64,000 nucleotides of DNA from Cenococcum geophilum 1.58 (GCA_001692895.1 KV748291.1:147905-211904), one strand, 5' to 3'; shown: positions 45,692-57,330, counted from the first letter of the stretch. A program made the numbers and translations. Notes: generated from the sequence alone by a model not told the origin.

Positions 45692-46960
45692 ATACCACCA
45701 AAAGCAGCCACCACAACGCCATTAACGGCGGCAACTACTTTAAGGTTAGGGGGTGACACTAGTATAGCGGACACTAACTCGCAATAACCTATAACGGTAA
45801 AATAATTATAAGAAATAGTTAACCAGTTAATAGAAAACAATATAGTACTTAAAAATAGGGTTAACGGGATAGGAGTAGTAAAGGTTAAGTTACCTTTAAT
45901 CAAACAATTCTTAGGGGAGAGATTAAAGCTTAAAGGATTTCTAACGCAAATATATTTTAAAGTTATATAAGAAGGGGCCAAGTTAGCCACAACAATAGAT
46001 TAGATAGCCTACGCAGGACTATTCCTAATAGGTTGGGCACTTAAATAGTTTAAACCCTACTTAATAGAAATACAGACTAATGGAATAACTACTACTAATT
46101 AAGAGGTACGATTTATGTTTTTTAGCTAGGTAGGATTCGCGGAATAATTAACACAGATATTTAGGGACCTAGAAGTAATAACTATAGTAAAAAAAAAGCT
46201 TTAGGACCTAATACAGCAAACTTTAGCAATTAAGTATATAATATAGTTTTAAATACTTACTATATAGGTTAAATAGAACAATAAGGCGCTTATAGTATAG
46301 TATAAATAGGGACTTAAGGCTAAAGTCTAGGACGTAATTATTCTAATAGAAGATACGGACACCCTAAGGGAATTAATAGATTAAGTAATTAAGATTAAAA
46401 ATAGGATCTTCTAAAGGGAATAGGCTAAAAGAGGCTAGGATAGAGTTCTATAGTTATATAAGACGTAGAGCACGCAATAACTAAAGCTAAATTAGAAACT
46501 ATAGTATAGCGTAGAGCTAATAGACTTAAGTAGTACTAGAGAAACTTATAAGAGATAGAGAAAGCAACTATAGAAACCTAAAAGTTAAGGATTAAGTAAT
46601 TATAGAACTAAGGAGTATAGGCTAAACTAAGGATCTTAATAGCGGAAGACGTTTAAGCGGACTCTATAGTAAAAGTAATAGTTTAAAGACGGAGCTTATA
46701 TAAATTACAGAAAATAGGGTTATTTCGCCAGAGATTATAGAAGTAGTTAGAGTTATTATATAGTAAAGGGAACTAGACTAATAGTATATAACACATACAT
46801 ATAGAGGGATAATAGTATACTGTAAGGAACAAAAGAGTATTTAATTAGAAGTTTTGCGTTTTATTACAATAACATATACTAAATTTATAAAAATGCTAAG
46901 TATGGTATAAGCTATTAGTTATAAGAGCTAGAGTTAAAAGGACTTAAAGAAACTAAAGAG
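45692..46960 (+). pseudogene. gypsy-A copy 4 gag
   Basis: Starts at the ATA corresponding to the copy 2 ATG (PPKAATTTPLTAATT follows). Retrotransposon gag region at about 45,850-46,600. The zinc knuckle at about 46,692-46,740 has Tyr at Cys positions. Gln codons appear as TAA/TAG. An opposite-strand 107-codon ORF at 45,667-45,990 is a shadow of this start. Confidence 0.8.
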
Positions 46961-49900
46961 TTAAATAAAGAATAAGATTAATTTTATAAGCTAGATTAAG
47001 ATATTATAGTAATATACGGATAATAATTAGTAATAATAACAATGGAGTTAGAGTACTTATTAATTAATAGCAATAAGGATAGTAAGGGAACTAACTAGGG
47101 GTATCTAAACCTTAATAACGTAATAGAAGTAGAGACTAAGACCGCTATAAAGTAAGGTTTAGTAACGGGTATTATAATACCGTTAGATATAGCATCTATT
47201 ACTTTATAAGACGGAAGGAGTAATATCTAGAGATAATTAAATAAGTAAATAACTGCTAGTGCTAGCTTACCATTTAATAAAGGCAAAAGGCCAAAGGCTT
47301 AAGATTCTTAAGACGAGATAAGAGACGACTAAGATTCTTAAGAAGAGATAAGGTATGCTTAAGGACCTATAATAAACGCAAACCGATAGAGTAGGGCAGT
47401 AGCTTAGTTTAAGAATATATAAATAAGCTTAGGATAAGTATTCCTAACGGTATAAAATTCTTAAGATAAGATAAGTAAGATTTAAGACTCTTAAGACGAG
47501 ATAAGAACACTAGTAAAGCCTAGTTAGACTAAGGCTAGAGCGTAGCTTAAGAAAGAGGTAAGCTTAGAATTAAAGAATCTAAGGGGTTAAGAGTTTAGAG
47601 TATAAATAAGGACACCTATAAGTAAGAAGTAAGCGGCTTCGCTATAGATTAGAGAATCTGTAATATAAATAGCAGTTAGACTAAGAGATAGATATATAGA
47701 CTTAGAGAACTTACCAGTTAAACAAGATGTTTAAACTAAAGATTAAGAGTTTAATACTAAGATTAAGAAGTAAGAAGACTTTAAGGATCTACTTATAAGA
47801 CGCGAAAAGAAATAAACCATAGAGGAATTTAAAGTAAGAATTACCTTATAGCAAGAACAGAAACTAGATAAAAGATCTAGTATATTAGGACGTATAAAGG
47901 ACAGAGTACTAGTATAAAGAATTACTAATAGACCTAAGATAGGGATACTAAGAGCTAAGTGGCTTACTAAACTAGAATAAGAAGAGGATCTAGGGATTCC
48001 TACTAGGTTTGAAGAACGATATATAAAAGGCTGTTATAATATAATAATAAGAAGATACTTCCTTATGGATAGACTGTATACACTCTAATAGCTATATTAA
48101 AAGTGGTATAGGTAATAACAAAATAATAAGTGGAAAGATTTCTATATATAGTTGGACAAAAAAGTTATTTAAGACCACCTAATTATAGAAAAAGTAATAA
48201 ATTATATTAAGGGAACCTTAATTATAATATTAAAGAATCTAGAGGAATAATTAGAGGACTAAAGAAGTAAGAGGCGTGTTTTAGTACCTGCGAATAAAGT
48301 TATAACGTTTAAATTAGTATAATAGAGGTTTAAACTTAAAGATAAAGATAAGTTAAGAGTTAATCTAAAGCACCTAGTATACTATATACTATTATAGATT
48401 ATATATATAGATAACATATACAAAATATATAAGAATCTAAAGGAAAAGAATCGGAAATACCCTATAAGGATATACTAGATAATAGATAAATAATAGTATA
48501 GGAATGCTAAGTATATACACAAATAGCATCTAGCAGAAGTTTAAGAGAAGGAAATTTAATACTTTAACTAGGAAGATTCCTTATAGAAGAATGCTTAGAT
48601 AGATAATAATAGTGGGAATATCTAGAAAATACCTATCTATAGTATATTAAAGATAAAAAGCGAACTAAGTATTAGCTAAAAAAAATAAGCTAAGTATAAT
48701 AGGATTAAGTAGCTAATAGTTGGAAAAAGTAGAGGCCTATAGGACTAGAGGGAGCTAGTAGTAGAGCTTTAGACCCTTAAAGGAATTTAAGGATAACACC
48801 TAAATCTAAGAATTAAATAGTAAGATTAGTAGTTTAAAATATTAGTAGATAGTAAAGTAATAAGGAACTATATCTTACTAATAGCAGTTAAAAGGATAGG
48901 GCTACTATATAGGCAAAAGGAGTACCCTTATTTATTAGTAATAATTTTAGGAGATCTAATAGCCTATAGAGGAGGCATTATTAATCTTAAAATAGGACTA
49001 ATTTAGATAACTATTAAAGGGAGATAAGTTAAGATGTCTTTTAATATATTACTATTAGGGAATAATAAGGCAGTATTAGGAATGCCTTAGTTATAGAAAT
49101 ATAATCTAAAGATTAATTAGGTTATAGGTTAGGTTAATATTAGAGATATATAATAATATAAGATATAATAATAAACTAAGTTAGTATAGTATTAAGTTAG
49201 AGTAATATATAAGGAGACTAATTAAGGATTAAGTTATATACTAAAGAGATACTATAAGTATAGTAAGAAGCTATAGTTACTAGAAAGTAAAAAGCTATTA
49301 GAGTATATAGTATAGGACTATAAGATAGAGTTAGAACTAGAAATGAGTTTAAGGTTTTACCTAACCTATAAGTTAATAAAAAAAGAGTTATAGGCACTTA
49401 AGGAGTTTGTCTAGGAAAATCTTTAAAAAGGATATATTAGACTATTATAGTTATTAGCGGGATATCTAGTACTATTCGTACTAAAGAAGAATAAAAAACT
49501 TAGGCTATGTATTAACTATAAATAGTTAAATAGCATTACTAGAAAGGATAGGTATCCTTTACCCTTAATTAGCGAAATTTAAGATAGGATTAGTAATGCG
49601 TAAATCTTTATAAAGATAGATCTAAGATAGGCGTACTACTAAATTAGGATTAAGGAAGGCAATAAATAAAAGGCAGCCTTTAAGTTAAAGAAAGGACTAT
49701 ATAAACTACTAGTTATGCAATTTAGGCTTATAAATATACTAGTAACGTTTTAAAAGCGTATTAACAATATATTAAGAGAATACTTAGATGAATTTGTTAT
49801 AGTATACCTTAATATTATTATTATCTACTTAATAAGTAAGGAAGAATATAGAGAATATATTAAATAGGTCTTAAAGAGACTATAGGAAGAGCAGATGCTA

Positions 49901-52110
49901 GTAATAATTAAGAAATATAAGTTCTTTACTAGAAAGACGGATTTTATTAGATTTATTATTAAACTAGGCTAACTTAGTATAGATCTAAAGAAGATTAAGG
50001 CTATAGTGAATTGGTAAGAACTAGAAAATATAATATAGTTAAGGTTATTTCTAGGGTTCTATAACTACTATAGAAGGTTTATAGCTTAATAGTTAAAGGA
50101 TATTAAGCCACTTATAAGATTAATAAAGAAAGAAGAATTATAGGCATAGGGAGAGGAATAAAAGGAACTATTTAAGAAAATTAAATAGTTGTTTACCTAG
50201 GAGCCAGTTCTTAAAATCTATTAACTATAGTTAGAGACAATAGTTAAAATAGATGCATTAGACTATATACTAAGAGCGTACTTTCTATAGAAATATAAAG
50301 ATAGATAGCACTTAGTAGCATACTATAGTTAAAAGATAACACCACTAGAACTAAACTATAACATCTATAATAAGGAGTTATTAAGTATAGTTACAGCACT
50401 AAAAGAATAGAGATTATTCTTATAAGGTATAGAAAAACTATTTATAGTTAAGATAGATTATAAGAACCTAATAGGGTTTCTAATAACAAAAGAACTTAAT
50501 TATAGATAGGTTAGATAGGCGGAGATGCTTACGGAATACTATTTTAAGATTTAGTATACTAAGGGTATAGAAAATACATAAGTAGATACTCTAAGTAGAA
50601 AGACTAAACTATAGAATAATAAAAAGCCATTAGGGGCTTTATTGCGAAAAGATATAGACAAATTAATTAGATATAATTATCCAAAAATTATAGTAATATA
50701 AGAAGAACAGATCTATAATTTACTAAAGAGTAATTAGATATAAAAGATCCTAAATATATAGGTAGAGGATCTAGATTTAGAGCAGTATAAGAATTAAGAA
50801 GTAATATATATACTAAGATCTATTACAAAGGAGTTTATTAAGTTATTTTATAAAGGATTAACTTAAGGACATAACGGAGCTACAGGCTTAGTGTTAAGAC
50901 TTTAAGAGGAGTATATGATTAATAGAATCTAGGGTTTAGCACGGAAAATTACTAAGGAATATCTAAATTGCTAAAAAAATAAACTAATAAGGTATAAGCT
51001 ATATAGAAGGCTATAACCTATTAAAATACTAAAGAGACTATAGGAGGTTATATTATAGGACTTTATTATTAAGTTACTAAAGTTAAGAGATCCTATTACT
51101 AGATAAGATTATAATATAATCTTAGTAATAGTAGATAAGCTTATAAAGTAGGGATACTTTATAGTATATATAGAAGAAATATTAGCGGAAGATGTTACTA
51201 GAATCTATGTTAAAGAAGTATTTATAAGATATAGAGCACTAAGTAAGATTATATTAGATAGAGATTTAAGATTTATAGCAGCATTCTAGGAAGTATTCTT
51301 AGTAGAGTAAGGAGTTTAAGTAGTAACTTCTACCGCATATTATCTATAGATAGACGGTTAAACGGAAAGATTAAATTAGACACTAGAATAGTATCTAAGG
51401 CATTATATTAATTATATATAGAACAATTGGGTATTGCTATTACTAGTTATATAGTTTATATATAATATAACACTATAAGAAGGAATAGGTATATTACTAT
51501 TTAAGGCGAATTATAGATATAAGCTAAGGACCTTATTATCGCTATAATAAGCAAAGAAGATAAGTAGTATAGCTAAGTAAAGAATAAAGAGTTTAATAAA
51601 TCTTTATATAGACCTTACGGAAATAGCTAAGGTAGTACAGTAAAGAATAAAAAAGTACTATAATGCTAAGAGATCTAAGGGACTAGATCTTAAGGAGGGA
51701 GATAAAGTGTAGCTACTATATAAAAATTTTAAGAGTTAATAACTAAGTAAGAAGTTAGACCACGTTAGACTAGGACCTTTTAAAATTATATAGAAATTTT
51801 TATCGGTTATATTTAAGTTAAACCTACTAGCTAGGATAAAGATCTACCCTATATAGCATATTATAATACTAGAGCCAGTATACGGGAATGTTAAGCTACT
51901 AGTTTATAAAGCAGACATATATAGAGGATAAGAGGAAGATAAATAGCAAGTTTTAAAGATTATTAGTTATAAGGACGTAGACAATAAAATATAGTATAAA
52001 GTAGAGTAGATAGGCTATAACAAGACTACCTAGGAGCTACTAGAGAACCTAAAAAACGCTATAGGAAAGGTACAGGAGTATTAGAAGAAAAAAGGTTAGG
52101 CAATATTAAT
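46960..52110 (+). pseudogene. gypsy-A copy 4 pol
   Basis: The least interrupted pol. The N-terminal part differs from copy 2 at about 46,930-47,110. Protease with DSK for DSG is at about 48,850. RT at about 49,280-50,000 has the YLDD site reading YLNI (about 49,807). RNase H at about 50,220-50,640; integrase at about 50,930-51,800 with D near 51,060, LDRDLRF near 51,257 and DG(Q)TERLN near 51,353. Chromodomain-like tail at about 51,970-52,090 (IGYNKTT(Q)ELLENLKNA). Every catalytic box carries at least one RIP substitution or nearby stop. Confidence 0.85.
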
Positions 52111-52119
52111 AAAAAGGAA

Positions 52120-52743
52120 TCGCTAAAGAATAAGTTACCTAAAGGGGACCTAGGAAAAGCGACTGCCGAACTACTTAGAGTTGTTTCTTTCTCTATTAAA
52201 AGAGAATCCGTTCTTTTATTACTAAGTTCCTATAAACCTTATTCTATAAGTTTTTACTCCTTAGAATAAACCTTCTTATAAACCTTCTTAAAATAAAGAA
52301 AACAAGCATAAGTATTTCGGCGAGCCTTAAGGGCATAACGCTCCTTATCACGAATGCGAGCCAGATAAAGCTTATCGTTATACTAAAGTTAATAGATCTC
52401 GGCCAGCGCCTCTAATAGTTTACTATTAAGCTTTGCAGCAGCGGATTAAATATAAGACCCTATAACAAATTACTTAGGGAACTTAGAGACTATTAAGAGT
52501 TATAAGACGCGCATACTTAGCGTTAGAAATCAAGCGAATATTATAAGATAATTAAATGTTTGCTTTAGTGCACTCTAAATAAGAAGAGGGTTATTAAGAT
52601 AAAGGATTTACTAGCGTAATATAAACTAACCCCTCTTTCGCATAATAAGAACACGGAGATAGCATAATCTTACCTAGCGATAATATAATAGCTATAGTAC
52701 GAGACCGGCGCTTAGCTAAAGAAAAAGAAGATGCTTTAGGCAT
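52120..52743 (-). pseudogene. antisense ORF of gypsy-A, copy 4 (best preserved)
   Basis: ATG at 52,743 gives MPKASSFSLAKRRSRTIAI. Then come PCSYYAKEGLVYI and LECTKANI, the remains of a Cys-x2-Cys ... Cys-x2-Cys pattern, up to RLISNAKYARL. A one-base frame change seen in all copies leads to FPK(Q)FVIGSYI, AAAKLNSKLLEALAEIY and a charged helical stretch (DKLYLARIRDKERYALKARR). It closes with KLIE(Q)GL(Q)ELSNKRT and FPRSPLGNLFFS. Stops are Gln-type. The frame change could be an intron or two ORFs. Function unknown; a zinc-binding plus coiled-coil protein is inference. Confidence 0.55.
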
Positions 52744-52830
52744 TATAAGTAATAATATTAACTAAATTAATTAGACGGATATTACACCTCTAGTAAACAA
52801 CTTAAAGATATTAGGTATCTTTAAGGACAA

Positions 52831-52851
52831 AGATAAAGAGGAGGGAGATGG
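52831..52851 (+). promoter_or_regulatory. gypsy-A polypurine tract
   Basis: Uninterrupted run of A/G except one T, AAAGAGGAGGGAGATGG at its end, directly before the 3' LTR. Expected primer site for plus-strand DNA synthesis. Conserved in copies 1 and 2. Confidence 0.75.
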
Positions 52852-53275
52852 TGTTATGGACGCCTTAAGTACGATATTATAACTACTTAGAGAGAAGTTA
52901 GAAGAAGCTAGTTAGTTAATATAAGTACGGTCTAGGATGGAACCCATAGAGCTATATAATAAGGAATAGTAACTAAGGTTATATAATAAGCTCTATAAGC
53001 TCTATAAGCTCTATAAAGAATGTCTTACGTACCTTATATACCTTACATACTTTACGTATAAGAAGGATTTCATAGGAGTACGGTTGTGTATTTAAGGACC
53101 CTTAGTCCCTACCTAGATAGTTCCTTTCTTATAGTAATTCTTAGAATACAATTAGAGTTAATCTATTAGGCAACCGCTCTACCAGTTATTATTACGTTGT
53201 TAACTTACTTGCAATACCTATATACCTAGCCTATTAATAAGTCTACTATAGTTCCTACTACAAGGCTCCGTTACA
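52852..53275 (+). repeat. gypsy-A copy 4 3' LTR (424 bp)
   Basis: Starts TGTTATGGACGCC, ends GGCTCCGTTACA. Equal in length to its partner. Confidence 0.92.
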
Positions 53276-53280
53276 ACTAG

Positions 53281-53955
53281 GAACTAACTAAGGAGGATAT
53301 TCTTGCCCTAAATAAGCGCCTTTCCTAGCAAATAAACCATCTTAATTAGGGACTACTCTATATGCCTATTAACCTTCCTACNNNTAAGCTCTTTATATTT
53401 ATTAATAAATCGTTTATAAATAATAAAGATTTTAGCTCCTAGCTAGGATATAAGATTATTATCGCGAATAAATCTACCGAAGAGAATAACTTTATAATCT
53501 ACGGTAACCTTATCTATTAGAGCTTAACTAAGAGTAAGCGTATTACTTAAAGTGTTTTCACATTAGAGATATATAGAATAGTTAGTAGAGTGGATATAGT
53601 AATTATAATTAAAACTACCTTAAAGATAATTATAGATCGACTTAAACTTCCCGCTATTTCTATAATTGTATACACCAACTTATATTCCCTCTACGAGTAT
53701 TTAGTTAAGCTTAGTACTATAAAGGAGAAGCGTCTTATAATTAATATTATAGCACTTTAGCAATTCTACGAGCGTTAAGAACTCTTTAAGATTTAATAGA
53801 TTAATAGCTAAGATAACCTAGTAGATGCGATAATAAAGGTAAACCTAAATAAGGTACTAGAGACGTTTATTAATATAAATACTCTATATATATAAGTTAA
53901 AGGTTAGGTTAAGAGAAAGTAGGAAATAAAGCAGTTTAAGAGCAACTAATTAGGA
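53281..53955 (+). pseudogene. copia-D pol, C-terminal part (RNase H)
   Basis: Continues the copia-D frame after gypsy-A copy 4: EDILALNKRLS, KLFIFINKSF (RNase H start, Asp replaced by Asn), a YEYLVKLSTIKEKRL segment and FKI(Q)(Q)INS(Q)DNLVDAIIKV near the end. Three N at 53,382-53,384. Followed by the inverted hairpin module at about 53,950-54,020 and a CTT repeat near 54,045. Confidence 0.8.
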
Positions 53956-54143
53956 TTTTTTATGCCCGGTATAGAAAATCGCTATTAGCTCGCTTACTAC
54001 TAGCGCCTTAGCGGCCTACCCGTCTTCGCGTTAACCCCTAATACCCTTCTTCTTCTTCTTCTTCTTTCCCGTACCTTTATACCTTTATATAGTAGCAATC
54101 TATAAGTATATATAGATAGCAACTATAAAAAAAGAGTTGCTAG

Positions 54144-54337
54144 TGTTAGAAATAAGGCAAGTTGCCGTTAAGTTAGGCAAGTTGCCATCACGTAGGGCAA
54201 ATTGCTGTCACGTGACGCCGCGGTACCAGCGTGGTAAGGAACCTTAAGTTCCTTACCTTTCCCCTTAGATATAAGAATAACAACCATTATACTACCTACA
54301 ACTTATAGATACGTAATATCACCTTATAACACCAACA
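54144..54337 (+). repeat. copia-D 3' LTR (194 bp)
   Basis: Starts TGTTAGAAATAAGG, ends CACCAACA. Same length and internal repeats as the 5' LTR. Confidence 0.9.
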
Positions 54338-54906
54338 ACTAGCGTCTAGAACTACGTTATATATTTAATTGCTAAGGTTTATTATATAATGTCTTAAAGT
54401 TTTCTTTTTACTATAGTTATTACCTCTAGATCTTTAAATATTTATATAAGTCGCTTTGTAAATCTACTTTAGCTTAAGAACATAAACCATACTTCTTAGT
54501 TTATAGTTGTTATTCCGTTTACTTATATCTCTATAAGGTAAGGCTTAAACTATTTAAGTACTCTTCCTAATAAGAATAATCCTATATACACTACTTAATC
54601 TATAGGTGTTAGTAGCTTAGCTCCTTTTTATAAAACCTTAAAATGCATTTATATAAGGAATTCTTTAAACTTTAATCTCTCTCCTAAGAATCTCTTAATT
54701 AATAGTAGCTTAATCTTTACTGCACCTATCCTATTAATCCTATTTTTAAGTATCACATTATTTTCTATTAATTGGTTAACTATCTTTTATAACTATTTTA
54801 CTGTTATAGATTGTTATAAGTTAATATCTGCTATACTAGTGTCGTTACCTAATCTCGAAGTAGTTGCCGCCGTCAATGGCGTCATAGTAGCTGCTTTTGG
54901 TGGCAT
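54338..54906 (-). pseudogene. gypsy-A copy 3 gag, N-terminal part
   Basis: Minus-strand ATG at 54,906 is intact (MPPKAATMTPLTAATT). The frame runs left to the copia-D junction and resumes at 40,432. Confidence 0.8.
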
Positions 54907-54946
54907 ATTGTTTAACTTATTAAAACTATAACTATAATAGTAATTA

Positions 54947-55368
54947 TATAATGGAGCCTTATAGTAAGAGCTACGGTAGACTTATTAATGGGCTAGGTAT
55001 ATAGGTATTGTAAGTAAGTTAACAATAAGATAATAACTGGTGGAGTAGTTACCTAACAGATTAACTCCAATTGTATTCTAAGAATTACTATAAAGAAGGA
55101 ACTATCTAGGTAGGGACTAAGGGTCCTTAAATACACAACCGTACTCCTATTAAATCCTTCTTATATATAATATACGTGTTATACATATTATACGTAACTA
55201 TACAATGCGTATACCGCGTATACTGCGTATAATATCATATAACTTGCTTACCATTCCTCGTCACATGGTTCTACCGGTTCCATCCTAAACCGTGCCTATA
55301 TTAACCAACTAGCTTGTTCCGACTCCTCTCTTAGTAGTTGTAACATCGTACTTAACGCGTCCGTAATA
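54947..55368 (-). repeat. gypsy-A copy 3 5' LTR (422 bp)
   Basis: Ends TATAATGGAGCC and GCGTCCGTAATA. Same length and subfamily as 11,081-11,502. Confidence 0.9.
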
Positions 55369-55373
55369 GAGAG

Positions 55374-55459
55374 GAATGCAGCTGCGGCCGAATCTATATA
55401 GGGGCAATCGGGGCGGATAAACTATCTGCTAAGCAACATTAAATAAGGAAAGAAACCAG
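55374..55459 (-). pseudogene. Myb/SANT-like pseudogene, middle fragment
   Basis: Host-gene-level sequence between the gypsy-A copy 3 right end and the hAT element. Minus-strand reading has an open short frame but no recognisable motif. Assigned by continuity only. Confidence 0.4.
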
Positions 55460-55467
55460 CTACGCGT

Positions 55468-56413
55468 TTATCTCAGTAAGCGACTTAAACGGCAAGGGCA
55501 AACTAAAGGCGCACTTACTAATACTAAAGTATCACTAGTCTCTATCTAAAAAACGCTACTTTCTTTTAACCAATTAGTTATCTACTAACCTTAAGTTTGC
55601 CCTGCCGTCTAAGGGCCTATAGTGCGGAACTCTATAGTACTCAACTTCAATTTTCGTAATTTTGTATAAGAGACACTCTCTCCTGCATATTTAACTCCCT
55701 AATAACACCTTTTTAACCTAATAAGCTGACAAGTCGAATTAGACTAGTGCCCTCTATAATTAATTAGATTTTTATTAAAATATAAAGCTATTAACTAGGT
55801 AAGATTTACGTAGATTTTATAACGTTTTTGCGCCTAGGCAAGGCTCTAGTAATACAGCGTTAAAATCACCTTTTTTACTGCCGTATCTCGACCATTTTAT
55901 AACGTCTAGTTATTATAAAAATACTATAAGGTAGGAGCTCTTTAGCTTCTCTATCTGTTGCATTAAATAACAACGTTATAGCTATATTATGTAGGATATT
56001 AGATATAGGCAGTCGGTCGCACTTTATCTAAACTTGTTACTTTAAATCTTACGAGTTAACCTAAAAAAGTTACTTTATGTTTTTCTACTTGTAATTTTAA
56101 CAACCTACTTTTATACTATAGGGTTTTTATATAAATATTCTTAAAAAGTAGCTTTAGTTATATAATCGATTAGATTTTTAAAAATACGCTATTTAGGATA
56201 AAAGTAGGGCAGTAGAAAAGGTGGGAAAGAGATACCAGTCTTAAGTTAACCTCTATACATTTTCGTACTAAAGGCCCTTAGACGGCAAATAAGACAGCGC
56301 TTATAATTATAGGGGTTATATAACGCTAGTAGGGGTTTTATATAAAGCTATACTAATTAAGTACTAGTGAGATTTACTGTCTCGTTTGCTGTCTAAGTCG
56401 CTTACTAAGATAA
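55468..56413. mobile_element. 946-bp non-autonomous hAT-type element
   Basis: Ends TTATCTCAGTAAGCGACTTA and its near-complement, flanked by 8-bp duplications CTACGCGT (55,460-55,467) and CTACGCAT (56,414-56,421); 8 bp is diagnostic of hAT. A second inverted pair lies inside (GCCGTCTAAGGGCC at about 55,611 against GGCCCTTAGACGGC at about 56,275), plus TAAAAAGTAGC/TTTTAA-rich sequence. No transposase. Sits in the Myb/SANT-like pseudogene. Confidence 0.78.
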
Positions 56414-56421
56414 CTACGCAT

Positions 56422-57236
56422 ACGGCGTAGCGCATGGAACGGCAGTCCCGTAACAATTTAACGGCCTGCTTTCTAATTACTAACAAGGAAGCTTAACTTG
56501 GTATTAAGGAAGGTTCTAGTATAGAAGGAGCACTAGAGTAATTAATGGAAGGTAAGCTTAACTAACTGCGTTTAAGAGAGCTCTGAGCTAATTCTAACTC
56601 TAAGCCCTCCTTACCCTTCTCCTTATTTTCCTTACTTACTAAATCTATTACCTGTAAGGCTATAGCTATAAGAATCTTAGGGTTTATATAACTCTTAATT
56701 GCCTTACTAATTAATCTCGTATTATTTCCTGTTATAAGGAATCCATTAAAGAGCTCCTATAGTAGATTTAAGAAAGTAGGTAATATATTATAAAACTTTA
56801 TAGCGTTAGGATTGGCCTTAAAGTACGCCTATATAACTTCCTTACTTACTACGGGTACGTCTTTATCTTTGTTTTACCCCTAGCTAAAGAAAGTATAGAG
56901 CTTTTTCTATACCTTCTACACCTTTTTCTAAGTATTGTGCTTGCTCTTAAGCTGCTTTATAGTAATTAGTTATAGGGCAATAGCTAGTGTATAATTAAGA
57001 GTAAGCTTCCAGCCGTTAGCTTTATAAGAGCTATCTACGCGGTATCCTTTCCGAATGGCGTTAACGGGGCCTTCTAGCATTGCCTCCTCCATCTCGGTAG
57101 TCCATCTTATACGCAGCTTCCTTAGATTTGCTGGCCTCGCGGGTGTCGCGGGCGTCACAGGCGTTGCCGTAGCCCTACTTTGGCCTCTATGGAAGCTGGG
57201 GGAGGGCGTTAAGGGCGTTAATTGAGGAGGAGCCAT
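56422..57236 (-). pseudogene. Myb/SANT-like DNA-binding protein pseudogene, N-terminal part
   Basis: ATG at 57,236, open for 88 codons: a Pro/Thr/Ala-rich start, then IRWTTEMEEAMLEG and GYRVDSSYKANGWK, the N-terminal pattern of fungal Myb/SANT-like DNA-binding domains. Beyond a RIP stop at 56,970 the frame goes on through (Q)LKSKHNT to EVI(Q)AYFKANPNAIKFYNILP and ELFNGFLITGNN, the usual C-terminal half of that domain. The first ~250 bp are hardly RIPed and the rest heavily. Likely continues at 10,620-11,080. It may be cargo of a DNA transposon, because a hAT-like end lies just upstream. Confidence 0.7.
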
Positions 57237-57255
57237 AGTAAAAAGTCGCGATAGT

Positions 57256-57285
57256 GGTCACTTAAATCGCTTATTAAGATTAATC
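57256..57285. other. hAT-like terminal inverted repeat, single
   Basis: TAAATCGCTTATTAAGATTAA matches the right end of the 946-bp hAT element (TAAGTCGCTTACTAAGATAA) apart from two RIP-type changes and one inserted T. Positioned 20 bp upstream of the Myb/SANT-like ATG. No partner end found in the window. Confidence 0.45.
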
Positions 57286-57330
57286 GCGTATTGTGCGACG
57301 TTAGATTCTGGGCTTCAATCTAGAGGCCTA

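Larger units (their letters stand above)
45228..53275 (+). mobile_element. gypsy-A copy 4: complete 8,048-bp chromovirus
   Basis: LTRs of 424 bp each, target duplication ACTAG (45,223-45,227; 53,276-53,280). The only copy without internal insertions, so it defines the family: LTR, gag, pol with chromodomain, antisense-ORF region, polypurine tract, LTR. RIP-inactivated. Confidence 0.93.
40433..54337 (+). mobile_element. copia-D: Ty1/copia element interrupted by gypsy-A copy 4
   Basis: Two 194-bp LTRs and target duplication ACTAG. The element's own sequence is 40,433-45,227 plus 53,281-54,337, about 5.85 kb. It inserted into the gag of gypsy-A copy 3 and was then hit in its RT-RNase H region by copy 4. 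Confidence 0.92.
11081..55368 (-). mobile_element. gypsy-A copy 3, the 44-kb host of the nest
   Basis: Left end is the 3' LTR (11,081-11,502) and right end the 5' LTR (54,947-55,368), both 422 bp and both minus. The target duplication is AAGAG (11,076-11,080) and GAGAG (55,369-55,373), one RIP-type difference. Own sequence occurs in pieces: 11,081-11,817; 32,094-32,648; 34,744-40,432; 54,338-55,368. Each gap is an insertion with its own target duplication: copy 2 (ATATT), LINE-b (15 bp) and copia-D (ACTAG). Reassembled length is close to the 8.05 kb of copy 4. Confidence 0.88.

Noticed and set aside
45667..45990. 107-codon minus-strand ORF
   Set aside because: Opposite strand of the gypsy-A gag start, which is open on the plus strand in copy 2; not conserved as an ORF in the other copies.
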